A stretch of DNA of 16,378 nt from JALZAA01 sp046724435 (GCA_046724435.1 JBKOWN010000059.1:1-16378), one strand, 5' to 3'; shown: positions 8,985-15,579, counted from the stretch's first letter. Program-made: numbers and translations. The notes: generated from the sequence alone by a model not told the origin.

Positions 8985-10270
8985 CAGCGCGCCATCCCGT
9001 CGCGCGCGGTCCCGTCGTGCGCGTCGAGCAGAGCGCGGTAGTGCTCCACCGTGCCCTCGGCCGTCTTGCGCCACGTGAACCGCTCGAGCACCCGCTGACG
9101 GCCGGCGATGCCGATGCGCTCCCGCAGGACGGGGTCGTCGAGCGCTCGCCCGAGCGCGGCGGCCAGCGCCGACGGGTCGCCCGGCGACACCAGCAGGCCG
9201 GTGTCGCCGTCGCGCCCGATCACCTCGGGCAGCGCCCCGCCGGTCGTGGCGACGATCGGGACGCCGCACGCCATCGCCTCGACCGCCGGGAGCGAGAAGC
9301 CCTCGTAGAGCGACGGAACCGCGGCCACCTCTGCCTCGGCATACAGCTCGACGATCCGGTCGGTGGTCACCCCGTGAACGAACCGCACGGCGCCGTCGAG
9401 GCCGAGCCGGTCGATCAGAGCCGGGATGGCACTTTTCCCCTTGGGCTTACCGATCACGACCAGGTGCGCGTCGTCGCGCTCGGTTCGCACCTTCGCGACC
9501 GCCTCGAGCAGCGGGGCGAGACCTTTCATCGGGACGTCGGCGCTCGCAGTCGTCATGATGCGACCGGGGACCCGGCGCATTTCGGGCCGGGGGCGGAACA
9601 CCGCCGGGTCGGCGCCTACAGGGACGACATGGAGCCGATCCGCGTCAACTCCCATTGCGGACACGATGTCGCGCCGTGACGACTCGGACACCGTGAGAAG
9701 CCGCGGGAGGCGTCGCGCCACGCGCGTCTGCATCTCGATGAACCCGTACCAACGATGCAGCGTGAAACGCTTCCACGCCCTCTTCGCGTGCGCGAGGTCG
9801 AGGTCGCGATCGACCGTGACGGGGTGGTGCAACGTCGCGAGCATCGGCCATCCGTCGCCTGCCATCTTGGCGACGCCGGACCCCAGACACTGGTTGTCGT
9901 GCAAGACGTCGAAGTCGGCGCGGCGGTCCCGGAGCAAGGTCCGAACGCGCATGCTGAACGTGTACGGCTCGGGGAAGCCGGCCGCGCACATGATGGCGAA
10001 CTCGGCGAGGTCGATGCGCGTCTTGAACTCCCACGGCCACGGCACCCGAAACGGGTTCTCGGGGCGGTAGAGATCAAGGCTCGGCACCGGCGTCAGCTGC
10101 TCGGAGTCGACGAGGTTCGGATACGGCTGGCCGGAGAAGACCTCGACCGTGTGACCCAGGGCGGTGAGCTCGCGCGCCAGCTCGCGCGTGTAGACACCCT
10201 GCCCACCACAGTGCGGGTTGCCGCGGTACACCAGATAGGCGACGCGAAGGGGCTGATCCAGGCGCGGCAT
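8984..10270 (-). CDS. Glycosyltransferase family 4 (GT-B fold)
   Basis: This retaining GT-B glycosyltransferase has 428 residues and is the first gene of a three-gene operon. The N-terminal acceptor domain begins with LRVAYLVYRGNPHCGGQGVYTREL, whose Gly-rich GGQGVY loop is typical of GT4. The C-terminal donor domain has PMKG (Lys249), VVIGKPKG, VRFVHGVT and the E-x7-E motif in YEGFSLPAVEAMACG (Glu323, Glu331), followed by GGALPEVIG and DGDTGLLVSPGD. No membrane segment is seen, so it is probably cytosolic or peripheral. Donor and acceptor are unknown. The promoter is a TAGGCT box 8 bases before the ATG, with no Shine-Dalgarno. The following methyltransferase overlaps it by one base. Confidence 0.9.
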   Translation of the reverse strand: MPRLDQPLRVAYLVYRGNPHCGGQGVYTRELARELTALGHTVEVFSGQPYPNLVDSEQLTPVPSLDLYRPENPFRVPWPWEFKTRIDLAEFAIMCAAGFPEPYTFSMRVRTLLRDRRADFDVLHDNQCLGSGVAKMAGDGWPMLATLHHPVTVDRDLDLAHAKRAWKRFTLHRWYGFIEMQTRVARRLPRLLTVSESSRRDIVSAMGVDADRLHVVPVGADPAVFRPRPEMRRVPGRIMTTASADVPMKGLAPLLEAVAKVRTERDDAHLVVIGKPKGKSAIPALIDRLGLDGAVRFVHGVTTDRIVELYAEAEVAAVPSLYEGFSLPAVEAMACGVPIVATTGGALPEVIGRDGDTGLLVSPGDPSALAAALGRALDDPVLRERIGIAGRQRVLERFTWRKTAEGTVEHYRALLDAHDGTARDGMAR

Positions 10271-10278
10271 GAAGGAGC

Positions 10279-10284
10279 AGCCTA
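10279..10284 (-). promoter_or_regulatory. -10 box TAGGCT, leaderless promoter of the glycosyltransferase operon
   Basis: On the minus strand TAGGCT is followed by 8 bases (GCTCCTTC) and the ATG at 10270. It faces the divergent hydrolase promoter. Confidence 0.6.
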
Positions 10285-10288
10285 TCGG

Positions 10289-10309
10289 GGGAGGGGCGGA
10301 TACCCTCCC
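10289..10309. repeat. 7-bp inverted repeat between divergent promoters
   Basis: GGGAGGG (10289-10295) and CCCTCCC (10303-10309) form a perfect 7-bp inverted repeat with a 7-base centre. The right arm overlaps the hydrolase -10 box, and the left arm lies 5 bases upstream of the glycosyltransferase -10 box. It is upstream of both predicted transcription starts, so it would act as DNA (operator-like) rather than as an RNA hairpin. It could be chance in GC-rich DNA. Confidence 0.4.
10301..10306 (+). promoter_or_regulatory. -10 box TACCCT of the hydrolase gene
   Basis: TACCCT lies 29 bases before the ATG at 10336. It would give a leader of about 22 bases that carries the AAGGGAG Shine-Dalgarno (10324-10330, spacing 5). 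The GTG at 10313 is out of frame with the hydrolase. Confidence 0.5.
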
Positions 10310-10335
10310 GCGGTGAGGGAGACAAGGGAGCCTCG

Positions 10336-10977
10336 ATGAACACGATCTACGCCGGTCCGAAACGCGGCGCCGACCGGGCGGTGCTGCTCGCGCACGGCGC
10401 GGGGTCCGACATGCACGCCGCGACCCTCTCCCGCGTCGCGGACGCGCTCGCAGCGGCGAAGATCCCGTCTCTGCGCTTCAACTACCCCTATCGCGACGCG
10501 GGGCGGAAGTCACCGGACCGGGCGGCCGTGCTCGACGCCACCACGCGCGAGGCGGCCGCCGAGCTCGCTCGTGAGGCGAAGCTGCCGCCGGAGCACGTCG
10601 TGCTGGGCGGCCGGTCGATGGGCGGGCGGTACTCCTCACTCGTGGTCGGCGCCGACGAGGACCCGGTGCCCGCGCTCGGCCTCCTGCTGCTCGGGTATCC
10701 GCTGCACGCGCCCGGCCAGCCCGACCAGCCCCGCGTCGAGCACTTCCCGCGCATCCGGGTGCCGTGCCTGTTCGCGAGCGGGACGCGGGATTCGCTCGCC
10801 GGCGAGGAGGCGCTCACGCAGGCGGTCAAGGCGATCAAGGGGCCGGTCACGATGCACTGGCTCGAGTCCGCCGACCACGGATACCGGCCGAAGAAGGCGT
10901 CGGGCCGCACGGCCGACGACGTGGCCGCCGAGGTCGCCGAAGTGTCAGTCCAGTGGGTGCAGTCGCTCCCCGGCTGA
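10336..10977 (+). CDS. Alpha/beta hydrolase (KANL3/Tex30-like family)
   Basis: This predicted serine hydrolase of 213 residues acts on an unknown ester or acyl substrate. The oxyanion loop is LLAHGAGSDMH (about residues 17-27). FNYPYRDAGRKSPD is characteristic of the small alpha/beta family hydrolases related to the KANL3/Tex30 domain. The nucleophile elbow GGRSMGGR carries Ser94. Asp152 in ASGTRDSLAG and His181 in SADHGYRP complete the triad. There is no signal peptide, so it is cytosolic. The start is supported by AAGGGAG 5 bases upstream. It is divergent from the glycosyltransferase operon and convergent with the DinB gene (10 bases between stops). Confidence 0.85.
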   Translation: MNTIYAGPKRGADRAVLLAHGAGSDMHAATLSRVADALAAAKIPSLRFNYPYRDAGRKSPDRAAVLDATTREAAAELAREAKLPPEHVVLGGRSMGGRYSSLVVGADEDPVPALGLLLLGYPLHAPGQPDQPRVEHFPRIRVPCLFASGTRDSLAGEEALTQAVKAIKGPVTMHWLESADHGYRPKKASGRTADDVAAEVAEVSVQWVQSLPG

Positions 10978-10987
10978 CGCGCGTTCC

Positions 10988-11488
10988 TCAGTCGCCTGTC
11001 CTGCCGTCGATCTGCTCGCGCATGATGTCGAGGTGTCCGGCGTGGCGCGCGGTCTCCTCCAGCATGTGAACCATTATCCATCGCAACGACACGCGGCCGT
11101 AGACAGGGTGCGTGTCGCCGGCGCTGAGGGCGTCGAGTGACGACGAGCTCACGATCCGTCGCGAGTGCGCGGCGGATTCGCGGTAGAACGCGAGGACCAA
11201 TGCGCACGTCTCGCCCTTTTCGATGTTGAAGGCGGCGTGGAAGTCGTCGTCGCCGGGGAGCTCGACCTCCTCGGCTGCGAATCGGTGACGGAACCAGCTC
11301 TGCTCGACGTCACCGAGATGCTTGACGATCCCCAGCGGGCTCAAACCTGTCGGGGTCATGACACGGGTCGCGTCCTTGAAGGCGAGCCCGCTCACCTTGT
11401 TCTCGACTACCGCCCGGTACCAGTCGAGGAAGCCGTTGAGGAGGTCGCGCTCGTCCAACTGAGTGCCGAGATCGATCGAATCGGTCAC
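10988..11488 (-). CDS. DinB-family (DUF664) four-helix protein
   Basis: This is a 166-residue member of the DinB/YfiT-like four-helix superfamily, some of which are metal-dependent thiol S-transferases that use bacillithiol or mycothiol. Features seen: DERDLLNGFLDWYRAVVENK at the N-terminal helix, SPLGIVKHLGDVEQSWF (His57), YGRVSLRWIMVHMLEETARH and AGHLDIMREQIDG (His149, His152). The spaced histidines fit the usual metal site. The actual activity is unknown. The start is taken as GTG 11488 rather than the ATG at 11515. It gives MTDSIDLGTQLDERD, a typical N-terminus, and it lies 7 bases after a TACGCT -10 box. Starting at 11515 would put that box inside the coding region. Confidence 0.83.
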   Translation of the reverse strand: MTDSIDLGTQLDERDLLNGFLDWYRAVVENKVSGLAFKDATRVMTPTGLSPLGIVKHLGDVEQSWFRHRFAAEEVELPGDDDFHAAFNIEKGETCALVLAFYRESAAHSRRIVSSSSLDALSAGDTHPVYGRVSLRWIMVHMLEETARHAGHLDIMREQIDGRTGD

Positions 11489-11495
11489 GGGCGGC

Positions 11496-11501
11496 AGCGT
11501 A
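11496..11501 (-). promoter_or_regulatory. -10 box TACGCT, leaderless promoter of the DinB gene
   Basis: On the minus strand TACGCT is followed by 7 bases (GCCGCCC) and GTG at 11488, with no Shine-Dalgarno. A GTGAC resembling a -35 lies about 16-17 bases upstream. Confidence 0.55.
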
Positions 11502-11583
11502 TTCCCGCCGGACATGAGTCACACCTGAGAAGCCCGGCTCCGTACCCCGCGAACTCCGCGCGAAGGCTCTGTGAACCGGTCGG

Positions 11584-11589
11584 TATTGT
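11584..11589 (+). promoter_or_regulatory. Candidate -10 box TATTGT of the cyclase gene
   Basis: TATTGT lies 36 bases before the ATG at 11626 and is the most AT-rich hexamer in the 137-base gap between the DinB and cyclase genes. No clear -35 or Shine-Dalgarno accompanies it. The rest of this gap shows nothing else I can name. Confidence 0.3.
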
Positions 11590-11625
11590 TCCGCTCGCCG
11601 CGCCCTTACCTGCGAGACTGTTGGA

Positions 11626-12150
11626 ATGCGAGTTCGTCGTTACTTCGCGTTCGTCGACCTGTGCGGCTTCACCCGTTTCACCGAGGTGCACGGCGACGAG
11701 GAGGCGGTTGCCGTGCTGACCGGCTTTCGCACCCTCGTGCGCTTCATCGCGTCCGAGCACGGTGTGCGGGTTGCGAAGTGGCTCGGAGACGGCGCGATGT
11801 TCGTCAGCACCGACGGTCCCGCGCTGACGGCCGCGCTCCTCGTGCTCGACAAACGAGCTTCGGATGCGGTCGACCTCCCCATCCGAGCCGGCTTCTCCGG
11901 CGGCGACGTGATCCTCTTCGAAGGCGACGACTACATCGGCGGTCCCGTGAACCTCGCGTCGCGTCTGTGCGACGTCGCCGCGCCCGGGGAGATCCTGGCG
12001 GGCGCCGACATGGCCGAGTTCGTGTCGGACGGTGGCGACCTGCGGCCCGTCGAGCCCCGGCTCGTGCCCGGATTCATGCAGCCCGTCCCGATCGTCGCTC
12101 TGGGCGTCGCCGAGCCGGTCACGGGCACGCACGAGATCATCGCCAGCTGA
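11626..12150 (+). CDS. Stand-alone class III adenylate/guanylate cyclase domain
   Basis: The protein has 174 residues consisting of a cyclase homology domain and nothing else. It probably makes cAMP from ATP. Catalytic residues look intact. Asp11 (AFVDLCGFTRFTE) and Asp55 (AKWLGDGAMF) are the two metal ligands. Lys51 and Asp102 (GDDYIGGPVNLASR) are the adenine-selecting pair. Asn109 and Arg113 are the transition-state residues. The Lys/Asp pair favours ATP over GTP. There is no HAMP, GAF, PAS or membrane segment, so regulation must come from partners, pH or expression. Class III cyclases act as dimers with both partners contributing to the site. It precedes a crotonase by 43 bases but the latter has its own promoter. 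No downstream cAMP receptor is in the window. Confidence 0.88.
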   Translation: MRVRRYFAFVDLCGFTRFTEVHGDEEAVAVLTGFRTLVRFIASEHGVRVAKWLGDGAMFVSTDGPALTAALLVLDKRASDAVDLPIRAGFSGGDVILFEGDDYIGGPVNLASRLCDVAAPGEILAGADMAEFVSDGGDLRPVEPRLVPGFMQPVPIVALGVAEPVTGTHEIIAS

Positions 12151-12179
12151 GCTTCCCCGACCGGATCACAGTCGGGCGG

Positions 12180-12185
12180 TAGCCT
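12180..12185 (+). promoter_or_regulatory. -10 box TAGCCT, leaderless promoter of the crotonase gene
   Basis: TAGCCT is followed by 8 bases (GCATCGCC) and ATG at 12194, with no Shine-Dalgarno. Confidence 0.6.
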
Positions 12186-12193
12186 GCATCGCC

Positions 12194-13021
12194 ATGGCGT
12201 ACGCCACCCTGCGCTTCGAGCGCGACGGACATGTCGGATGGCTCCGGCTGTCGCGTCCGGACCGGCTGAACGCGTTCACACCCCAGATGTGGCGCGAGCT
12301 GCGCGAGCTCGGTGAGGAGCTGGGCGACGACCTCGAGTTGCGGGCGCTCGTCGTCATCGGCGAGGGCCGCGCGTTCTCGAGCGGCATCGACACGTCGGTC
12401 TTCGCCGGCGACAACCTCGACGGCGACACGCTCGAGACGGATCGCGATGCCCCGCGCCGTCACGACGATCCCGCCGTCGACGCGATCATGCAGACCCAGG
12501 ACGCGTACACATGGCTCGAGGAAGCGCCGTACGCGACGATCGCCGCCGTGCGCGGCTACGCGCTCGGCGCCGGTCTCCAACTCGCGCTGGCGTGCGACGT
12601 GCGCGTTTTCGCCAAGGGGACGAAAGCCGGTCTGCTCGAGTTCAAGTACGGCATCCTTCCCGATCTCGGCGGCACGCAACGGCTCCCGCGCGCGGTCGGC
12701 GCGGGGAAGGCGAAGGAGCTCATCTTCACCGCCGACCAGATCGACGCCGACGAGGCGCTCCGCATCGGGCTGACGCAACGGCTTGTCCCGGACGCCGACC
12801 TCGAGGCCAGTGTCGGCGAGCTCGCGGCGACGATCGCGGCCCAGCCGCCGCTCGCGGTCGAAGGCGCCAAGCGGGCGGTCAGCGTCGCCGGAACGGTCCC
12901 GACGCGCGAGGGGCTGCGCATCGAGGCCGAGGGCCAGGCCGTCTGCCTCCGCTCCGACGACATGAAGGAAGCGCTTGCCGCGTTCGTCGAGCAGCGACCG
13001 CCGAGCTACCAGCGCCGCTAG
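12194..13021 (+). CDS. Enoyl-CoA hydratase/isomerase (crotonase) family protein
   Basis: This 275-residue crotonase-fold enzyme acts on acyl-CoA thioesters, in beta-oxidation or a related degradation route. The two oxyanion-hole segments are GEGRAFSSGID and AAVRGYALGAGLQLALACDV. LLEFKYGILPDLGGTQRLPR carries Glu149, aligned by eye with the catalytic Glu164 of rat mitochondrial hydratase. The other hydratase glutamate (rat Glu144, in GCELA) is Gln129 here (GLQLA). Asp157 sits in a PDLGG loop like that of several CoA isomerases. This favours an isomerase or a specialised hydratase over a canonical enoyl-CoA hydratase, but the true substrate is unknown. About 40 residues between the two oxyanion segments (FAGDNLDGDTLETDRDAPRR onwards) are longer and more acidic than in the minimal enzymes. 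Confidence 0.88.
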   Translation: MAYATLRFERDGHVGWLRLSRPDRLNAFTPQMWRELRELGEELGDDLELRALVVIGEGRAFSSGIDTSVFAGDNLDGDTLETDRDAPRRHDDPAVDAIMQTQDAYTWLEEAPYATIAAVRGYALGAGLQLALACDVRVFAKGTKAGLLEFKYGILPDLGGTQRLPRAVGAGKAKELIFTADQIDADEALRIGLTQRLVPDADLEASVGELAATIAAQPPLAVEGAKRAVSVAGTVPTREGLRIEAEGQAVCLRSDDMKEALAAFVEQRPPSYQRR

Positions 13022-13033
13022 CGAGCCGGTGTG

Positions 13034-14299
13034 ATGGACGCGTTCGTCGTACGGGCCAATGGTCCGCTGTCCGGCACGGTGCGCGTCTGCGGCGCGACCA
13101 AGAACGCGGGGCTCAAGCAGATGGCGGCGGCGTTGCTCGCGCCCGGCGTGACCGTGCTTCGCAACCTGCACCCGGTGCTCGACCTCGACGCGATGCTCGA
13201 CGTGATGCGCGCCATCGGCGCGAGCGCCGAGTGGACGGGCGAGAACGAGCTCACGATCGACGCAACCGGCCCCCTCACCCCCGAGGCGCCCTACGAGCTT
13301 GTCACCCGGATGCGCGCGTCGATCAACGTGCTCGGACCGCTGCTGGCGCGCTGCGGCGAGGCGCGGGTGGCGATGCCCGGCGGCGACAACATCGGCAGTC
13401 GCAAGCTCGACATGCACTTCCGCGGACTGCAGGCGATGGGCGCCGATCTCGACATCGTGCACGGTCTCATCGAGGCTCGGTGCCGGACGTTGTGCGGCGC
13501 CCGGATCGTGCTCGACTTCCCGAGCGTCGGCGCCACGGAGAACCTTCTCACCGCGGCCGTCCTGGCGAAGGGGCAGACGGTGCTCGACAACGCCGCCCGC
13601 GAGCCCGAGATCAGCGACCTGGCGGCGTTCCTGAATCGCATGGGCGCGCAGATCTCGGGCGCGGGGTCGTCGACGATCGAGGTCGACGGCGTCGAGAGCC
13701 TGACGCCGATCGAGAACGAGGTGATGGGAGATCGCATCGAAGCCGGGACCATCCTCATGGCGTGCGGTGTGGCCGGGGGCGAGGTCACGGTCGAGGGCAC
13801 GCGACTCGAGCACGTCGAGATGGTGGCGCTGAAGCTCGGCGAGATGGGCCTCGACGTGTCGCCCACGCCCGACGGTCTCTCGGCCCGCTGCGACGAGCGG
13901 CTGCACGCCGTCGACGTGGCCACGCTGCCGTACCCCGGGTTCGCGACGGACTTCATGCCGCTGGTCGTGGCGCTGCTCGCGACCGCGGAAGGCTCGGCCA
14001 TCGTCACCGAGAACGTGTTCGACAACCGGTTCGGGTTCGTCGACGAGCTCCACCGCATGGGCGCCGACATCCGCAACGAGGGGCGCCACGCCGTGGTCCG
14101 GGGTGTCGACCGGTTGTCCGGCGCGCCCGTCCGCGCCCAGGACGTGCGCGCCGGCGCCGCCCTCGTGGTCGCCGGGCTCGCCGCCGACGGCGAGACCCGC
14201 GTCCTCGACCCGTACCACGTCGATCGCGGCTATCCCGACCTGGCCGGTCAGCTCGAGGCCCTCGGCGCCGACGTGCGGCGCGTCCGGCCCACCGCCTGA
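13034..14299 (+). CDS. murA: UDP-N-acetylglucosamine 1-carboxyvinyltransferase
   Basis: MurA transfers enolpyruvate from PEP to UDP-GlcNAc, the first committed step of peptidoglycan synthesis in the cytosol. The protein has 421 residues, the usual length. The PEP/UDP-GlcNAc Lys-Asn pair is at 23-24 in VCGATKNAGLKQM. The active-site loop reads MPGGDNIGSRKLDMHF, so the position of E. coli Cys115 is Asp118, with Arg123 conserved. The general base is Asp306 in YPGFATDFMPL. ENVFDNRFGFVDEL and the C-terminal DPYHVDRGYPDLAGQLEALG complete the family pattern. Asp at the Cys115 site predicts intrinsic fosfomycin insensitivity, as in Mycobacterium tuberculosis. The start is GTG 13031 or ATG 13034 (GTGATG); the ATG is chosen. 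It follows the crotonase stop by 12 bases and is probably co-transcribed. Confidence 0.94.
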   Translation: MDAFVVRANGPLSGTVRVCGATKNAGLKQMAAALLAPGVTVLRNLHPVLDLDAMLDVMRAIGASAEWTGENELTIDATGPLTPEAPYELVTRMRASINVLGPLLARCGEARVAMPGGDNIGSRKLDMHFRGLQAMGADLDIVHGLIEARCRTLCGARIVLDFPSVGATENLLTAAVLAKGQTVLDNAAREPEISDLAAFLNRMGAQISGAGSSTIEVDGVESLTPIENEVMGDRIEAGTILMACGVAGGEVTVEGTRLEHVEMVALKLGEMGLDVSPTPDGLSARCDERLHAVDVATLPYPGFATDFMPLVVALLATAEGSAIVTENVFDNRFGFVDELHRMGADIRNEGRHAVVRGVDRLSGAPVRAQDVRAGAALVVAGLAADGETRVLDPYHVDRGYPDLAGQLEALGADVRRVRPTA

Positions 14300-14350
14300 G
14301 AGGGGCGGGGTTCCTCGGGTCCAGGGAAGGCGTGGGAGAATAGGAGTGTT

Positions 14351-14368
14351 GGACCAAGAGCCGGGTCC
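14351..14368 (+). other. Small stem-loop in the nifU-like gene leader
   Basis: GGACC (14351-14355) and GGTCC (14364-14368) can pair around an 8-base loop, 21 bases before the ATG. There is no T-run, so it is not a terminator. It could affect the leader or be chance. Confidence 0.25.
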
Positions 14369-14389
14369 GATCCACCGAGCGGAGAGCAC

Positions 14390-14638
14390 ATGCCCACCGA
14401 TACCGACACCGACGACCGGGAAGCCGGTGTCCTCGAGGCCATCGACGCCATCCGCCCCGCGCTCCAGAGCGACGGCGGCGACATCATCTTCAACGGCATA
14501 GACGCCGACAGCGCCGTCCACGTCACCCTGGTAGGGGCGTGTGGCACGTGCCCGGTGTCGATGATGACCCTCAAGGCCGGCGTTGAGCGCATCATCATGG
14601 ACCGGGTCCCGGGGATCACCGAGGTGATCTCCGAATAG
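14390..14638 (+). CDS. NifU-like Fe-S cluster scaffold (NfuA type)
   Basis: This is an 82-residue NifU C-terminal domain protein that carries and delivers iron-sulfur clusters to apoproteins in the cytosol. The core is VLEAIDAIRPALQSDGGDI, then VHVTLVGACGTCPVSMMTLK with the cluster-binding CGTC (Cys51, Cys54), and VERIIMDRVPGITEV at the end. Length and motif match single-domain Nfu proteins without the A-type N-terminal half. The start is backed by GGAGAG at 14381-14386. It lies 90 bases after murA. The following G-protein gene appears to begin at, or overlap, its TAG stop. Whether its clients are linked to the neighbouring mutase pathway is unknown. Confidence 0.92.
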   Translation: MPTDTDTDDREAGVLEAIDAIRPALQSDGGDIIFNGIDADSAVHVTLVGACGTCPVSMMTLKAGVERIIMDRVPGITEVISE

Positions 14639-15579
14639 CAGCGCTCGACAATCCGCCCGCGCTCGTCGACGCCGCCCGTCGCGGCGATCGTGCCGCGATC
14701 GCCAAGCTGATCTCGCTGGTCGAGGCGGGTGGTGACGCCGCCACCGACGCCGTCGGCCGTCTGTACCTCAGCACCCGTGGGGCATACACGGTCGGGATGA
14801 CCGGCGCCCCCGGCTCGGGCAAGTCGACGATCACCGACAAGCTCATCGGTCGCATCCGCGGGTCCGGCGACGAGGTCGGCGTGCTCGCCATCGACCCGAG
14901 CAGCCCCTTCAGTGGTGGCGCGATCCTCGGCGACCGGGTCCGCATGCAGGATCACGCAACCGACGAGGGCGTGTTCATCCGTTCCATGGCGACGCGCGGC
15001 CACCTCGGCGGCCTGTCGCTGGCGACGCCCCAGGCCGTGCGGGTCCTCGACGCCGCCGGCAAGCCCTGGATCATCATCGAGACGGTCGGCGTCGGTCAGG
15101 TCGAGGTCGAGGTGGCGGGCGCGGCCGACACGACGGTCGTGGTCGTGAACCCACGGTGGGGCGACGGGGTGCAGGCGAACAAGGCGGGACTGCTCGAGGT
15201 CGCCGACGTGCTCGTCGTCAACAAAGCCGACCGCGACGGCGCCGCCGACACCGTCCGCGACCTGGAGCTGATGCTCGAGCTGGCCGGCGATCGAGACTGG
15301 CGACCACCGATCGTCCAGACGGTCGCGACCGAGAGCCGCGGCGTCGACGACCTGTGGCAAGCGGTGCTCGACCATCGCGCGCACCTCGAGGCCGACGGTC
15401 GGCTCGAGCGCCGGCGCGATGCGCGCCTGCGCGAGGAGCTGCGCGCGATCGTGCACGAGCGGCTGCGGGCAGGCGCCGACGAGCGGTGCCGCGGCGAGCG
15501 TTTCGACCGACTGGTGGCACAGGTGGCCGCTCGTGAGCTCGATCCGTACGCCGCCGCCGACGAGCTGCTGCAGATCTAA
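14635..15579 (+). CDS. meaB: MeaB/ArgK-type GTPase, acyl-CoA mutase chaperone; start uncertain
   Basis: This G3E P-loop GTPase gates adenosylcobalamin loading and protects B12-dependent acyl-CoA mutases. Seen: a helical N-terminus (NPPALVDAARRGDRAAIAKL), P-loop GAPGSGKS (57-64), DPSSPFSGGAILGDRVRMQD, FIRSMATRGHLGGL, ETVGVGQVEVEVAGAADTTV, WGDGVQANKAGLLE and base-recognition NKAD. From 14635 the length is 314 residues, normal for the family. No ATG, GTG or TTG occurs in frame between the stop at 14584-14586 and the ATG at 14797. That ATG lies 2 residues before the P-loop and would remove the conserved N-terminal helices. ATA 14635 overlaps the nifU stop (ATAG) and lies 6 bases after GAGGTGAT (14621-14628), which matches the 16S anti-Shine-Dalgarno. 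An ATA start or a sequence error are both possible. Identity is sure, the start is not. Confidence 0.88.
   Translation: MAALDNPPALVDAARRGDRAAIAKLISLVEAGGDAATDAVGRLYLSTRGAYTVGMTGAPGSGKSTITDKLIGRIRGSGDEVGVLAIDPSSPFSGGAILGDRVRMQDHATDEGVFIRSMATRGHLGGLSLATPQAVRVLDAAGKPWIIIETVGVGQVEVEVAGAADTTVVVVNPRWGDGVQANKAGLLEVADVLVVNKADRDGAADTVRDLELMLELAGDRDWRPPIVQTVATESRGVDDLWQAVLDHRAHLEADGRLERRRDARLREELRAIVHERLRAGADERCRGERFDRLVAQVAARELDPYAAADELLQI

Noticed and set aside
8985..9269. Upstream extension of the second methyltransferase frame
   Set aside because: It is an Arg/Ala-rich shadow of the glycosyltransferase 3' end. The ATG overlapping the glycosyltransferase stop gives the standard SAM-fold N-terminus.
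11489..11515. ATG 11515 as the DinB start
   Set aside because: It adds a non-conserved MSGGNTLPP segment that would contain the TACGCT promoter box. GTG 11488 gives a family-like N-terminus.
12137..14521. 794-codon open frame on the minus strand across the crotonase, murA and nifU-like genes
   Set aside because: Its translation is Arg/His/Asp/Val-rich with no recognisable domain, and it is the mirror of three well-supported genes. Such antisense frames are expected in very GC-rich codon usage.
14797..15579. meaB starting at ATG 14797
   Set aside because: This start lies 2 residues before the P-loop and would discard about 54 residues of typical MeaB N-terminal sequence that are encoded in frame upstream.
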